Assembly (NCBI GenBank): GCA_005408345.1 | Contig: SEMN01000457.1 | Location: 310,001-374,000 of the forward strand | Direction of reading: 5' to 3' | DNA: 64,000 nt | Origin: Macquaria australasica | Taxonomy: Eukaryota; Chordata; Actinopteri; Centrarchiformes; Percichthyidae | Part shown: positions 1 through 9,565 of the stretch, one piece after another | Layout: each line of letters starts with the position of its first letter | How positions within the stretch are numbered: position 1 is the stretch's first letter | Notes under the pieces: model-generated | Database searches by the model: none | What the model was told of the DNA's origin: nothing | What the model saw: the letters and a program-made list of their open reading frames with translations, nothing else | Program-made: the position numbers and the translations under genes

Positions 1-2265
1 CAAGGTGGCATTTACTTGCTACATTCCTTGCTGGGATTTTAGTAATACTTTGGCATTGTAAAGCAAAATGGTACATTTGTAATTTATGCACTTTCCCTTT
101 TCTTGACACTGATTTTCATTCAAATGTGTTCTGTCATTTAGCAATTTGTCATTGTAAAGCCTTTAAGATCTTGAAATTCAAATGAAGAACATTTAGGACA
201 TGTGGCTCAGAAAAGGAAGTGCCATACACTCACTTTTCCAGTTTGACCTCCTTTAGTTTCAGTTTGTGTTTATAGGCTACTTGATAAAAGGTAGTAAGTA
301 TGATCTGTTTTCCCATGGGTGTCTCTTCAGTTTGAAGCTGCCACTAACAATCCTCATATGTGATGGAAGCAAATAAAGGCCATAAGGATTTGTATCTTAT
401 TCACAACTGAACACCTAATTGTATAATTGAACCACAACTGAAACTAAAATTAAAATACCACAGAATTTATAGCATCTTCATTTTTTACTTTAAAAACTAT
501 CTATATAAATGTATGTGGTTTGAATTCCCCTCTTTGAAATTTCAAGTAGGTAATTTCATAGTTTTTGAAATGGCACATTGTACAGTTGCTTTCACAAATT
601 CAGCTAAAACATTTAAAAAATTGAACTGGTGAAATTCCGATACCAAAATTCAAGATTCAAAGTTTAACATTGAGGCTGCCGAGGATAAACAATCCAGCCT
701 AAATGGAATCAGCCAGACCTCCTATCATTCTGTCAGTCATGTGATCCGAGAAAAACAAGTTCAGATGAGCGGCTCAGCTCTCCTCTGAATTTGTGAACCT
801 GAAAATAAAATCAGGTTTTTAAAAAGACCTTCTGGACATTTCAAAGAGGGGAATTCAAACTACACAAATTCAGACAGATGGTTTTCAAAGTAAAATATTT
901 CACTGCTATATATTCGATGTATTTAAACTTTTCAATTCAGTAGTGGTTCAATTTTACAATTGGGTGTTCAGTTGTTTAATATAAACTATCACTGCCTTTC
1001 TTTGCTTCAATAGAGAAGCTGGAGCCTGTAATCAGTAAGTACTTTGACAATGGATTAATCATTTTTTGGTTATTTTTCAAAATTGCCAAACATTTGATAG
1101 TTCCAGGTTTTCAAATGTGGGAATTTGCTACTTTTCCAACATCACTTTAGGCTCTAGGAAATTGCGATGGGCATTTTTCACTGGTCTCTGGTGTTTTATA
1201 GACCAAACAATCGAGGGAATAAATATAATGGAAACAGTCATTAGTTGCAGCCCTGCTTACTTAGATCTAAGAAAATAATTACTGTCAATAGATGAGTAGT
1301 CACTTTGACAAACCGAAGTCCTTTTGTCCAGGCAGTAGCTATAATCACCACCTGTCTGATCCAAGATCTCCAACATGTGACATGTTTGAAACTAAACCTT
1401 TTCCAACGTCTTTCTGGTCAATAAATAAATTAAAGTTTAATTATTTCCCCACCAGATTTTCATTTCTGACAGTGTGTGTGTGAGAGCGTCACTGTCCAAT
1501 GAAACCCATGTATCGTGTGGTGATTTGTTGAATTTTTTTCAGATACATTTAAGGATTAAGTGTTCCTTTCTGGGTTTCTTAGACTACATAAACCAGTTAA
1601 AAACACATTGGCTTATCTGAAAAATGTAACGTCACACAGCTGGCACAGGACTGTTTTTCTTATCTCATGAAAGATTTGTTTTAGAGAGGTGTGGTTGTCA
1701 CAGGACAGAAACCTATGACTGGACAGTTCATTGATTTAAAAAAAATCGAATTTGACCTAATGTTATTCAATATTCTATTTTTGGTGTGTGGTCAAATATT
1801 TCTGTGGGATGGGGGACTTGGACTCATGGCCTCAGTATTTCAAAAATCCCAGTTAGGGCCCTGCCTCTGTCTAGGATTGTGGTAACAGAATAAAGACAAC
1901 AGCCAGATTTCCGATTAGGTCCCATTAAAATCTCTCACTGAAACCCAGAATCAATGTGTAGGAATATTACAGGAACATTGTACTGTAGTGGTGCTGTAGG
2001 AAATGACTTACAATGCCATTAAAAGTCCATTTAAACCCATTACTATACCGCACACACAGAGTACCACAGACTGTCATGTCAACATTAAAGTGCTTTTAAA
2101 ATGCATAGGCTATTTCCACAGTACATTCATAGTGTGAGAGGCCCGAATTACAGCCTATGTAAACTTGGCTAAATCCCACTTCCTTGTTTAGCTTAGCGAC
2201 GGCGACGTTTTCCCACCAGGTGAGCAAATGTTGGCGGAAAACCCGCGGAATTAGCAGACTCTTAC
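1..2265. other. arrdc1 intron 1 (left edge of window), AT-rich
   Basis: No coding exon is recognisable on either strand, and the open frames here are short and low-complexity. The only structure seen is the fold-back element at 402-975, listed separately. The assignment as intron follows from the donor at 2265 and the absence of arrestin sequence further left. Confidence 0.5.
402..975. repeat. fold-back element with roughly 140-bp inverted arms
   Basis: The left arm (about 402-546) and right arm (about 836-975) are inverted copies of each other. The inner ends share 23 bp without mismatch (518-540 versus 838-860) and the outer ends share an ACAACTGAACACC block (403-415 versus 963-975), with diverged sequence between. 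The loop is about 290 bp and shows no reading frame. This is the architecture of a non-autonomous DNA transposon or MITE. I could not identify a target-site duplication or a superfamily. Confidence 0.7.
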
Positions 2266-2383
2266 CTTTACACTGCAGCGCCTGGCCCAGCTTGACTGTC
2301 ACGGTTCCAGAGATAGACTCGCCCGGACTGTACACCACTTTGTTTTCGTCAAACGTGATCTCAAACTCCTGCAGCTTCCCCAT
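2266..2383 (-). CDS. arrdc1: arrestin domain-containing protein 1, first coding exon (partial gene)
   Basis: The exon encodes 39 residues plus one base, starting MGKLQEFEITFDENKVVYSP and ending QALQCK, followed by a good donor (AAAG|GTAAGAG, GT at 2265-2264). This is the first beta strands of an arrestin N domain; the VVYSPGE...SGTV pattern is the hallmark of the ARRDC1 N-terminus. ARRDC1 is a membrane-associated alpha-arrestin that recruits HECT ubiquitin ligases and ESCRT proteins and drives budding of small vesicles (family knowledge). The rest of the arrestin fold and the PPxY tail must lie left of position 1: I found no second exon in 1-2265, so intron 1 exceeds 2.2 kb. The ATG at 2383 is chosen because conserved sequence starts there. 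The flanks at about 2170-2470 are CpG-richer than their surroundings, as expected of a promoter. Whether this is the a or b teleost paralogue cannot be decided. Confidence 0.85.
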
Positions 2384-2480
2384 GTTTTCCCCGATCCGCA
2401 GCGAGAGTGAAGATCACCTGTGCGTTCAACCAACAACACGCACAGGTTTATCCCCGCCCCTTCACGTGAGGTAGCGTCAC
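2384..2480 (-). promoter_or_regulatory. arrdc1: probable arrdc1 5' UTR/promoter region
   Basis: This CpG-containing stretch lies directly upstream of the arrdc1 ATG (for example CCCGATCCGCAGCG, and CACGTG near 2464). No TATA box is evident. The assignment is positional. Confidence 0.35.
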
Positions 2481-2929
2481 TGACTCTCCAAGGTGTTACC
2501 ATGGTGTACACAGGCTTCAATAAGTTCCCCTTCATTATGTGATCTTGATTTTCAATCTGATGACATCATTATGATGACATCAGTTGAAAATAGTTCACTG
2601 TGATGCGTCATATCTTTCTTCAAATGCTCAGGCATGAATGTTGCCAACAAAAATATAAATTGCTACATTTGCCTGTTATTGAACGTCAAAAATTCTAAAT
2701 AGATTATGTTTAACTATACAAACTTAATACGCTTTAAAGTCAAGATGAAATGAAAAATGCCTTTTTAACCCTTTTAGATCACATCCCCGGTCATACTGTG
2801 CAAACAAACAAAAAAATCCAATCCCGTTTCCTTCCTGTAAAACAAAATATGACATGAGTTTACGTAAGCTTGAACCAACCAATTTCAACCAACAACATCA
2901 AGACATCCACCCATCAATCAATCTGTAAC

Positions 2930-3215
2930 TTGTAGCGGTACAGAGCTAAGATTCATTAGCTAGCTAGCAACAGCATGGTACATCAGTGTGCCACGCCCAC
3001 TTCTCTGCTCAAATTGACCCAAGGCTTAGTGGACCATGGCTGACCAGGGTGGCCCCGACAAGTTCTCATAATACGACTAAATGAAATAGTATATAAGAAG
3101 TTGTATTCTCATGTATACTTCAGTTGCTCTATCCTTTGTAATAAAGATCTTTATTCATCTGAAGACTCTGCTTTGGATCGATTGATTTTTACCTCAAGTG
3201 TGAAACTTTTTGGAA
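2930..3215 (+). repeat. LTR-like sequence, possible solo LTR
   Basis: A TATATAAG box at about 3090-3100 is followed some 45 bp later by AATAAA (3140-3145) and a T/G-rich segment, the order of promoter and poly(A) signal found in retrotransposon LTRs. No flanking duplication and no neighbouring gag or pol sequence was found, so a solo LTR is only a suggestion. The AATAAA sits inside a perfect 16-bp palindrome (3140-3155). Confidence 0.3.
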
Positions 3216-3372
3216 CAGTTCTGTAAAACAGAAAGGAAAAGGACTGGATCTAGACCAGATCCAGTCTGGACATGAGTCTAGTAAAAGTGTCATCCATTCC
3301 AGGTCTAGTTTGGATCTGTTAATGAAACAGCTCATCTAATATGTCACCATCTATTAACAGTTGTAAAGGTTT

Positions 3373-4070
3373 TTGTTACGACTGAGTACACGAACTGGAT
3401 CCAAATGCACGACTCAGACAACAGGTATCAGAACAACAAATAGTGTCTTTCACTAAAGAAGAGTTCGATGAACAAAAAACCACTCTACAGAGGGAAAAAA
3501 GCACTCTCGGCTTGAACAAAACAAAACAATTCAATTCAGTTTTATTTATATAGCGCCATATCATAACAAAGTTATCTCAGGGCACTTTTTCGAATAGAGC
3601 AGGTCTAGACCGACTCTTTATATTTACAGAGACCCAACAGTTCCACCATGAGCAGCACTATGCGACAGTGGCAAGGAAAAACTCCCTTTTAACAGGTAGA
3701 AACCTCGAGCAGAACCAGGCTCTGGGTGGGCGGTCATCTGCCTCGACCTCGACAATGACTTGACCAAAAACACAGACTTGACAAAAAGGTCGAATACGAA
3801 CGCTGGCTCTCTGACATTAAGACAAGACAAACTGGCAAAGACAAAGGGGAGACACCAACTATAAATACACAAGGTAATGGGGAACAGGTGGAAACAATCA
3901 GGGCGGGGAAGACAATCAGACGGACGGTAGACACACGAGGGCAGGAAGACAACACACCTGAAACGAGAAGGAAAGTTGAAAAGACAAAATAAAACAGGAA
4001 ATGACAAGACACTGAAGCACAAGATAACTTAACTAAATAAACTTTAAACATTGCGTGGCATGACAGTTTT
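3373..4070. repeat. diverged interspersed repeat split by an L2 tail
   Basis: The sequence on both sides of the L2 fragment (3373-3528 and about 3756-4070) has the A/C-rich, low-complexity style of a dispersed teleost repeat, with runs such as GGGGAACAGGTGGAAACAAT. The open frames of 105-132 residues on the minus strand here are repetitive and match no protein I know. The superfamily is not identified. Confidence 0.4.
3529..3755 (-). mobile_element. 5'-truncated L2-clade LINE, 3' UTR only
   Basis: Read on the minus strand, this matches the 3' UTR of the L2 element at 8672-11907: the GAGGCAGATGACCGCCCACC block, the TTAAAAGGGAGTTTTTCCTT block, the GCCCTGAGATAACTTTGTTA block and a (TTGAA)n-type tail at 3529-3540. 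It is about 225 bp long and carries no coding sequence. It lies inside another repeat (3373-4070). Confidence 0.8.
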
Positions 4071-5034
4071 CCTTTTTAATGTCAGACAGTTCTCTAATAA
4101 AAAGGCTTTGGCTGACGAAGAGTTCAAAAACAAACGTTATAGTAATTTTATAATAACCTTGCTTATCATAATTTCCTGCCTGATCCTTACTGGTTCATAG
4201 TCTCCTGCATCCCCTCTTTGTCCAACTGACAGTGTAGAGGGATAACAGTGGTGACAATGCACACTCCCAATGCTAATAATCATGATGAGAAATCTAAAAA
4301 ACAAAGGCCTGTGGAGCTGCTTCTGTGTTGTTAGGTTTGACTCACTGTACTCTAATATAAATATGCTTTATTTGAATTTTAAGTGGCCAATCCAATAGGA
4401 GTCCAATCAAGTATTCATGATTATATTTTTCTTACTTTTTGCTACATAATACAGCTGAACATTGCATACCCAGGCAAGCATAAATAAACATTAGTAAAGC
4501 AAGTAAATATGTTTGACAACAAAATGGCTCTGCCTTAAGACAATATAACCTGCATCACAGGTTTTCTTTGATAGGTTTTAATTTCATTTTGTATATTATC
4601 CGTATTTTGTGTCTGTGGAGAAGGCTGTTAGTGTGGCAGGAATCTTTGAACAGCATTTGGACATCTCCAACATGAACAAAATGGCTAGATAGCAAGGGGA
4701 CCTTTTAGACATGTGTGCACAGAGGACCAGTATGAGTCTAGTCTCATAATCCATCCATAGGCATGGACCAGGTAATGTTTAATGAAGGGTTTGGAGCTCT
4801 GTTTTTGACATCCAATTTGCAGTTTTATTACACAGTTGATATCTATATGGGTAAACCTTAGATCTGTGGGTGATTCATCTTGGAAAAAGTTAGAAATCAG
4901 AGACAAATTTGAAATTATACATTTACTTACCAGTTTAGGCAGCAAAAAAAAATGGTAATAGTTATAGTTATAAAATAAATTATTTGAAGTTATAAGCAAA
5001 CTAGGAATTCTGCTACACAACCCCAACCCGAAGG
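4071..5034. other. intergenic, no feature seen
   Basis: AT-rich sequence between repeats. A 190-codon minus-strand open frame reaches into this stretch (4685-5257), but it crosses the border of the 5043-5527 element and its translation resembles no protein. I regard it as chance. Confidence 0.4.
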
Positions 5035-5042
5035 GTCCCGAC

Positions 5043-5527
5043 CACTGTATATACTGTATAGACTGTATATAAAGACGATGCTTCTCCTCTTCCTCCCACT
5101 GTACAGAAATGAAGGCAAAATATCCCGGATACGGGAGCTGCCATCTTGCGCTGGTGACATCATTTGGAGCCAGAGTATGCGCAGTAGTGATCCGCGGTAT
5201 CAAGACCCCACCTATACACCCGCCTGAACCAATCGCGAGCACACTCACAGTTGTCAATCATGACGTGACACCCCCTTTTTATAGCATCAAACTAATTAAA
5301 ACCAAACTCTTGAGAAAAATTAACACTTGAACAAACATCAGTGTGATAAGAACTACCTAAAATGACAGAAACTTTTATTTGATTTTTCAGTTTGGCCCAT
5401 GTCCCATCTGCTAACACGGAGGGGGCGGGGCTTATGACCTATACTGCAGCCAGCCACCAGGGGGCGATCCAGATGTTTTGGCTTCACTTTTGGGGAGCTG
5501 TCATGTCGTCCATCTTTACAGTCTGTG
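5043..5527 (-). mobile_element. hAT-like MITE, near-complete copy (485 bp)
   Basis: Its ends are inverted copies (left ...TAGACTGTATATAAAG, right ...CATCTTTACAGTCTGTG). The flanks give a 7-of-8 match as duplicated target: GTCCCGAC (5035-5042) and GTCCCAAC (5528-5535). The interior holds a CpG-rich segment and a GCCCCC...CCAG block shared with 50345-51430 in opposite orientation and with a fragment at 21753-21806. No transposase is encoded. The left end carries a short internal duplication of CTGTATA. An 8-bp duplication with CA...TG ends points to the hAT superfamily (inference). Confidence 0.75.
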
Positions 5528-5770
5528 GTCCCAACAAAGTATCAGGTTTTGAGTCAGGTTCAGGATGTTTTGTTGCGGGTTCAGGTTTAGTCATTTTCAA
5601 ATGTAATTTTTTAAGAAATGTCTCTATTTTTCTCCGACTATGGCAAACATCTGCATCCATGCGTGTCATGTGCTGCAAGACAGATAGGCAATATGCAGTG
5701 GGAAGTTGCATTAGCCTGACCAGCTAACCCAAATTTTAGGTCCCAATGTTTTTTTCAGCCAGGTTCAGGT

Positions 5771-6269
5771 CTTATAATTCGACATTTTGGAAAATATACC
5801 TATTTTCTTTCTTGTCGAGAGTGAGATGAGACAATCTCAAGTCAAGTCAAGTCCATTTTAGTTATATAGCCCAATATCACAAATCACAATGCCTCAGGGG
5901 GCTTTAAATGTCTGTACAAAAATTAGGAAGCTACAGCCAGCAGTTGGTAAGACAAAAGTGACTGCGTCCGGCTGAGAAACAGTCCTACACAAAACCCCCC
6001 TGGACAAGTTTTTTACTCTTGTTTTTGTACAGATTAAAAAGATTAGATAAAATGTGTTAATCAGTGAGCTTTAGAGATGCTGGGAGGTGGATTTTGCTAT
6101 ATTTGGCCAGGACCAGGCTAGCAGTTTCCCCTTGCTCCAGTCTTTATGCTACGCTAAGCGGCTGCTGGCTGTAGCTTCACATATACAGCCTATACTATTA
6201 GAGTAGTATTTATCTTTTCGTCTAATTCTTGGCAAGAAAGTGTATTTCCCAAAATGTCAAACCATTTAA
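5771..6269. mobile_element. TTAA-type fold-back MITE, split by a LINE tail
   Basis: The left end (CGACATTTTGGAAAATATAC) and right end (GTATTTCCCAAAATGTCAAA) are inverted copies. The right side carries TTAA (6266-6269); the left one is diverged. The interior contains the GCTTTAGAGATGCTGG and TCTTTATGCTACGCTAAGC blocks that recur inverted at 33686-33981. This repeat is widespread in teleosts. Confidence 0.65.
5836..5920 (-). mobile_element. short LINE/SINE-type 3' tail inserted in MITE
   Basis: Read on the minus strand it ends in GGGCTATATAACTAAAATGG followed by (ACTTG)n, the layout of a non-LTR retroelement 3' tail with a pentameric terminal repeat. Only about 85 bp is present. It differs from the L2 tail at 11851-11907, so it represents a second tail family. 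Confidence 0.5.
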
Positions 6270-6606
6270 ATACCTGGGTACGGGCTGTGTTCAGGTATGT
6301 TTTATGCAGAACTCTAGTATGAAATTAGGTGTCAAAGAAGTATCTATCCAGAAAAGAGTACAGTATATTGTGTCACTAAGATGTTTATATAAAATGAAGA
6401 AATAAGGGTCAAAAATAAATAAAAGACAGATATGATGGAGGTAATGCTACAATATGCTGAAGTCATCACCAGACCTGAACTATCAACCAGCCAAGATTGT
6501 ATTGTTTGTAGTTCACTGTCACTTAATCTAAACATGGTCTTTCCACCAACATTGAATCCTGGGCCTCCAGTATCTGTCACACTCAGTTATAGTGCATGAC
6601 TCCATG
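6270..6606 (-). other. probable 3' UTR of the P2Y-like receptor gene
   Basis: This sequence directly follows the receptor stop codon on the minus strand. No clear minus-strand AATAAA was found within 300 bp, so the transcript end is not placed. Confidence 0.3.
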
Positions 6607-7608
6607 TTACTGATTTGCAGACTTTTCTGAATCGCTTCTGTTCGGACTGTCTCCCTGCCCAATCCTGAAAGACTGAGAGAATGCATCTCGAAATCTTTGC
6701 GAACCAAAACAGTATAACAGTGGATCCAGGCAGCTGTTCACTCCTGCTAAAATCCAGGATGCATAATACGCCGTCTCAATCTGCAGAAGTACATGGCATT
6801 GCTGCGGGTAGTATTTTTTTAGTACAACTCCCACGGTCCGTACCATGTTCAGAGGCAGGAAGCAAAGCCCGAATATCACCAGACACATGCCTATCATCCT
6901 CTGAGATTTCACCTTGACTTTCAGACCTTTAGCGGTGCTGATGTTGAGGCGAGTTAAAGTGTTTGCCAGACGGCCATAGCAAACAGCTGACACAATGAAA
7001 GGGAGTAGAAATCCAAAGATTAACCTGATGAAGTTAATGACAAAGTAGGCATCTGTCAGGTTCCTCTGATGAATGGAGAGGCATTGACTATTACTGCCCT
7101 CCTTACTTGGAGGAAGCATGAAAGCGTGGATCAGAGCCTGGATCAGCAGCAGAGACCAAACTCCTGCACACAGCTTCCTGACAAACTCCTTTCGTTTCAT
7201 GCAGGAGCTTCGGTTGAAGTGCACCACGGCTGTGTACCGATGGATGCTGATGAGAGTGAGGAATATGGTGCTGCCGTAGAAATGCAAAGTAAGCAAGGCA
7301 ATCTTTACTTGGCACAGGAACTGACCAAAGGGCCAGTCGTTGCCCATGGCAAAGTACACTGCCATCATGGGAGTGACCGGGGTGGCGATGGCGTCACTGA
7401 GGGCCAGGTGGAACTGCAGCATGGTTCCAGAGGTCCAGCAGGGCAACCGGCAGCAGAAGACCCAGAGGCTGAAGGTATTGAGCAGGAAGCCCAGGAAGAA
7501 GACCAGGCACAGGAGGGTTGTGATGGACACGTGCTGGGTCTCCCCCAGGCAAGATCCAGAGTCATTGCTGCTGTTCCCAAGCTGTGAGGAAACCACCACA
7601 GGCTTCAT
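6607..7608 (-). CDS. P2Y-like class A G-protein-coupled receptor
   Basis: The 333-residue single-exon frame has seven hydrophobic segments. Marks seen: NSS near residue 12 (N-glycosylation); Cys20 and a matching Cys in the third extracellular loop (PQQCHVL), the second disulfide typical of P2Y receptors; N in TM1 (GFLLNTF); LALSD in TM2; Cys at the top of TM3 (FLCQVK); HRY in place of DRY; CFLPLNMVR in TM6; and DPLLYCF in place of NPxxY in TM7. P2Y receptors usually have His two helical turns before the TM6 Arg; here Asn is found, so the ligand may differ. An in-frame ATG lies upstream at 7668, but a strong acceptor (CTTTTCCCATAG, exon start 7637) falls between them, so I take the ATG at 7608 and infer a noncoding 5' exon. 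It signals at the plasma membrane through G proteins (family knowledge). The exact orthologue is not recognised. Confidence 0.85.
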   Translation of the reverse strand: MKPVVVSSQLGNSSNDSGSCLGETQHVSITTLLCLVFFLGFLLNTFSLWVFCCRLPCWTSGTMLQFHLALSDAIATPVTPMMAVYFAMGNDWPFGQFLCQVKIALLTLHFYGSTIFLTLISIHRYTAVVHFNRSSCMKRKEFVRKLCAGVWSLLLIQALIHAFMLPPSKEGSNSQCLSIHQRNLTDAYFVINFIRLIFGFLLPFIVSAVCYGRLANTLTRLNISTAKGLKVKVKSQRMIGMCLVIFGLCFLPLNMVRTVGVVLKKYYPQQCHVLLQIETAYYASWILAGVNSCLDPLLYCFGSQRFRDAFSQSFRIGQGDSPNRSDSEKSANQ

Positions 7609-7636
7609 CCTCTCAAAGATCTTCTTGTTTCTTAAA

Positions 7637-7652
7637 CCTATGGGAAAAGAAC
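7637..7652 (-). other. splice acceptor upstream of the GPCR start
   Basis: A polypyrimidine tract ending CCCATAG on the minus strand places an exon start at 7637, 29 bases before the ATG at 7608. This makes the upstream ATG at 7668 intronic and indicates a separate 5' UTR exon further right, which I could not locate. Confidence 0.55.
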
Positions 7653-7859
7653 CGAAGTTCAATATCATATATTACAAATGCAACTTTTTTCATATTAGAT
7701 CAATTAACAGACAGCTGTATACAGTTTTTTAAACAACTTTATTTACAAAATGGAATTTACAACAGGTTTGAAATGTAATAAAAATAAATTACAGATCACA
7801 TTCATTACACAAGGCTCGAGTTGTTTGGGGCTTTAGAGTTTGTGCAGTGTGTCCAACTA

Positions 7860-8215
7860 GGATTTTAAGTTGGACATAAACACAGTAAAGTTGGCTTCCT
7901 GTTTTGCAAATCCCCTGGATTGTATATGGAATTTTGCTAATAAAGTAATAAGATTAATGACATACATTTTCTTGACAGTGTCTAATTTTTTGTTAAAAAA
8001 GTTAAGTTACATACCAGAAAGTTTGACTAAAGGTACAGTCCCAAAAAAGGCATAGTTTCATCTGTGTTGTGACAGAAGGAACAAAGAGGGTCAACATTTA
8101 ACCTATATTTTACAATAACTGCATTAACAAATTTATATTCTGATAAGTCTTCATTCAGGTAAGCATATGACCCTTTTTGTTCAACAACTGATAGACAAAT
8201 ATATGCCATTATTAA
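7860..8215 (-). pseudogene. fossil of an L1-clade LINE, ORF2 C-terminal domain
   Basis: The minus-strand translation contains KYRLNVDPLCSFCHNTDETM (about 8110-8050), the CxxC zinc-knuckle motif that follows the reverse transcriptase in L1/Tx1-clade ORF2 proteins. Further on comes an INLITLLAKFHIQ...FAKQEANFTVF segment, which resembles the extreme C-terminus of that protein. Stops and frame breaks interrupt it, and the RT domain itself is not present. It is a 5'-truncated dead copy, distinct from the L2 element that starts 450 bp further right in the opposite orientation. Confidence 0.65.
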
Positions 8216-8671
8216 CCCATTTCTTAAAAAAAAAGATTTGTGTTAAAAACGTATCCTTTATATTCTTCATGGAATTTTATTTCAACATAAATATTTGAAG
8301 CTTTAGGGGGATCCAATATTTTATTAAGATAATAATAATTAGAATATAGTAAAACTTCCTGTAGTTGAACTACAGCAAAGCTAGCCAAGGGAGAAGTCTA
8401 GTTTGGTTAACTAAAGCTACTTAGAAAAAGTAGTTCAAACTACTTAAAAAATGTTTGTGTTTGATGTCTTGGCACTAGTATTGTATTTTAGTATTGTGGT
8501 TTTATTTCATGCATGGTTTTATTTCATGCCTGGAATCTCCCTGAAATTTAATTTAAAGCGAAATTAATTTTATTTATAATAATATTGCATTGAATGACAA
8601 TGTGAAAACAATGTGAAATGTGAGGGAAAACTAGTAGCTCGTAGTGATGAACTTTCAGAGAATTATCTGTT
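8216..8671. other. intergenic, AT-rich, no feature seen
   Basis: No exon, RNA or clear repeat could be recognised. The stretch lies between the L1-clade fossil and the 5' break of the L2 element. Confidence 0.4.
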
Positions 8672-8806
8672 GGAGTTGCAGCCACCTTCGACTCAAGCCT
8701 ATTAATCAAACCTAAACCTAAACTAAATTATAACTCGTTCGAAAGCCTTGTTCTTAGTCTTTCACACCCAACCTGGAAAACACTACAGCCAATTCTATTT
8801 GTTATA

Positions 8807-9361
8807 GTGTACCGAGCTCCTGGACCGTACTCTGAATTTTTATCTGAATTCTCAGAGTTCTTATCAAGTTTAGTCCTTAAAACAGATAAAATAATTATTG
8901 TAGGTGATTTTAATATTCATGTGGATGTAGAAAATGATAGCCTTAGTGCTGCGTTTATCTCATTACTAGATTCGATTGGCTTCTGTCAGAGTGTACATAA
9001 ACCCACTCACTGTTTTAACCACACCCTCGACCTTGTTCTTGTCTGTGGCATAGAAATTGAACATCTAATAGTCTTTCCACAGAATCCTTTTTTATCAGAC
9101 CATTATTTAATAACTTTTGAATTCCTATTACTGGACTACACACCATTAGGCAAACATTCCTACACTAGATGTCTATCTGATAGTGCTGTAGCTAAATTTA
9201 AGGAAGTGATTCCATCGGCATTTTATTCAGTTCCATGTCTCAATGTAACAGATGACTCCTATGCTAACTTTAGTCCCTCCCAAATTGATCATCTTGTTGA
9301 TAGTGCTGCAGGCTCACTACGAATAACACTCGACTCTATCGCCCCTCTAAAAAGAAGATAA
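8807..9361 (+). pseudogene. L2 endonuclease domain fragment
   Basis: The frame encodes the second half of an exonuclease-endonuclease-phosphatase fold. VGDFNIHVD carries the catalytic Asp and Asn, and LSDHYLITFE carries the final Asp-His pair. The N-terminal catalytic Glu region is missing because of 5' truncation. The frame ends at a stop created by a one-base shift in the basic KRR stretch, after which the same protein continues in another frame. Confidence 0.85.
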
Positions 9362-9470
9362 TAAAACAGAGGAGGTTAGCTCCATGGTATAACCCGCAAA
9401 CCCGCAAATTAAAGCAAACATCGCGAAAACTTGAAAGGAAATGGCGTTCCACCAATCTGGAAGAATTCAA

Positions 9471-9532
9471 TTCAATTCAATTCAGTTTTATTTATATAGC
9501 GCCATATCATAACAAAGTTATCTCAGGGCACA
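9471..9532 (-). mobile_element. L2 3' tail inserted antisense into an L2 body
   Basis: About 62 bp identical in layout to the L2 3' terminus (11851-11907) lies here in reverse orientation, with its (TTGAA)n tail to the left. It interrupts the L2 frame between LEEF and RLAWQDS. AGAAT occurs on both sides (9464-9469 region and just after 9532), consistent with a short target-site duplication. It is an extremely 5'-truncated insertion. Confidence 0.8.
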
Positions 9533-9565
9533 GAATCACGTTTAGCCTGGCAAGATAGTCTTAAA

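Noticed and set aside
3624..4051. Two overlapping 105-132 codon minus-strand frames
   Set aside because: They cover an L2 3' UTR fragment and a dispersed repeat, have low-complexity Ser/Phe/Leu content and show no domain.
4685..5257. 190-codon open frame on the minus strand
   Set aside because: It spans the edge of a hAT-like MITE into AT-rich unique DNA and its translation resembles no protein. An open frame across a transposon border is best explained by chance.
7608..7668. Upstream in-frame ATG as the GPCR start
   Set aside because: A strong splice acceptor lies between it and the ATG at 7608, and the added residues have no receptor-like features.
7069..7732. Plus-strand frames of 130-172 codons
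   Set aside because: They are antisense shadows of the GPCR exon on the minus strand.
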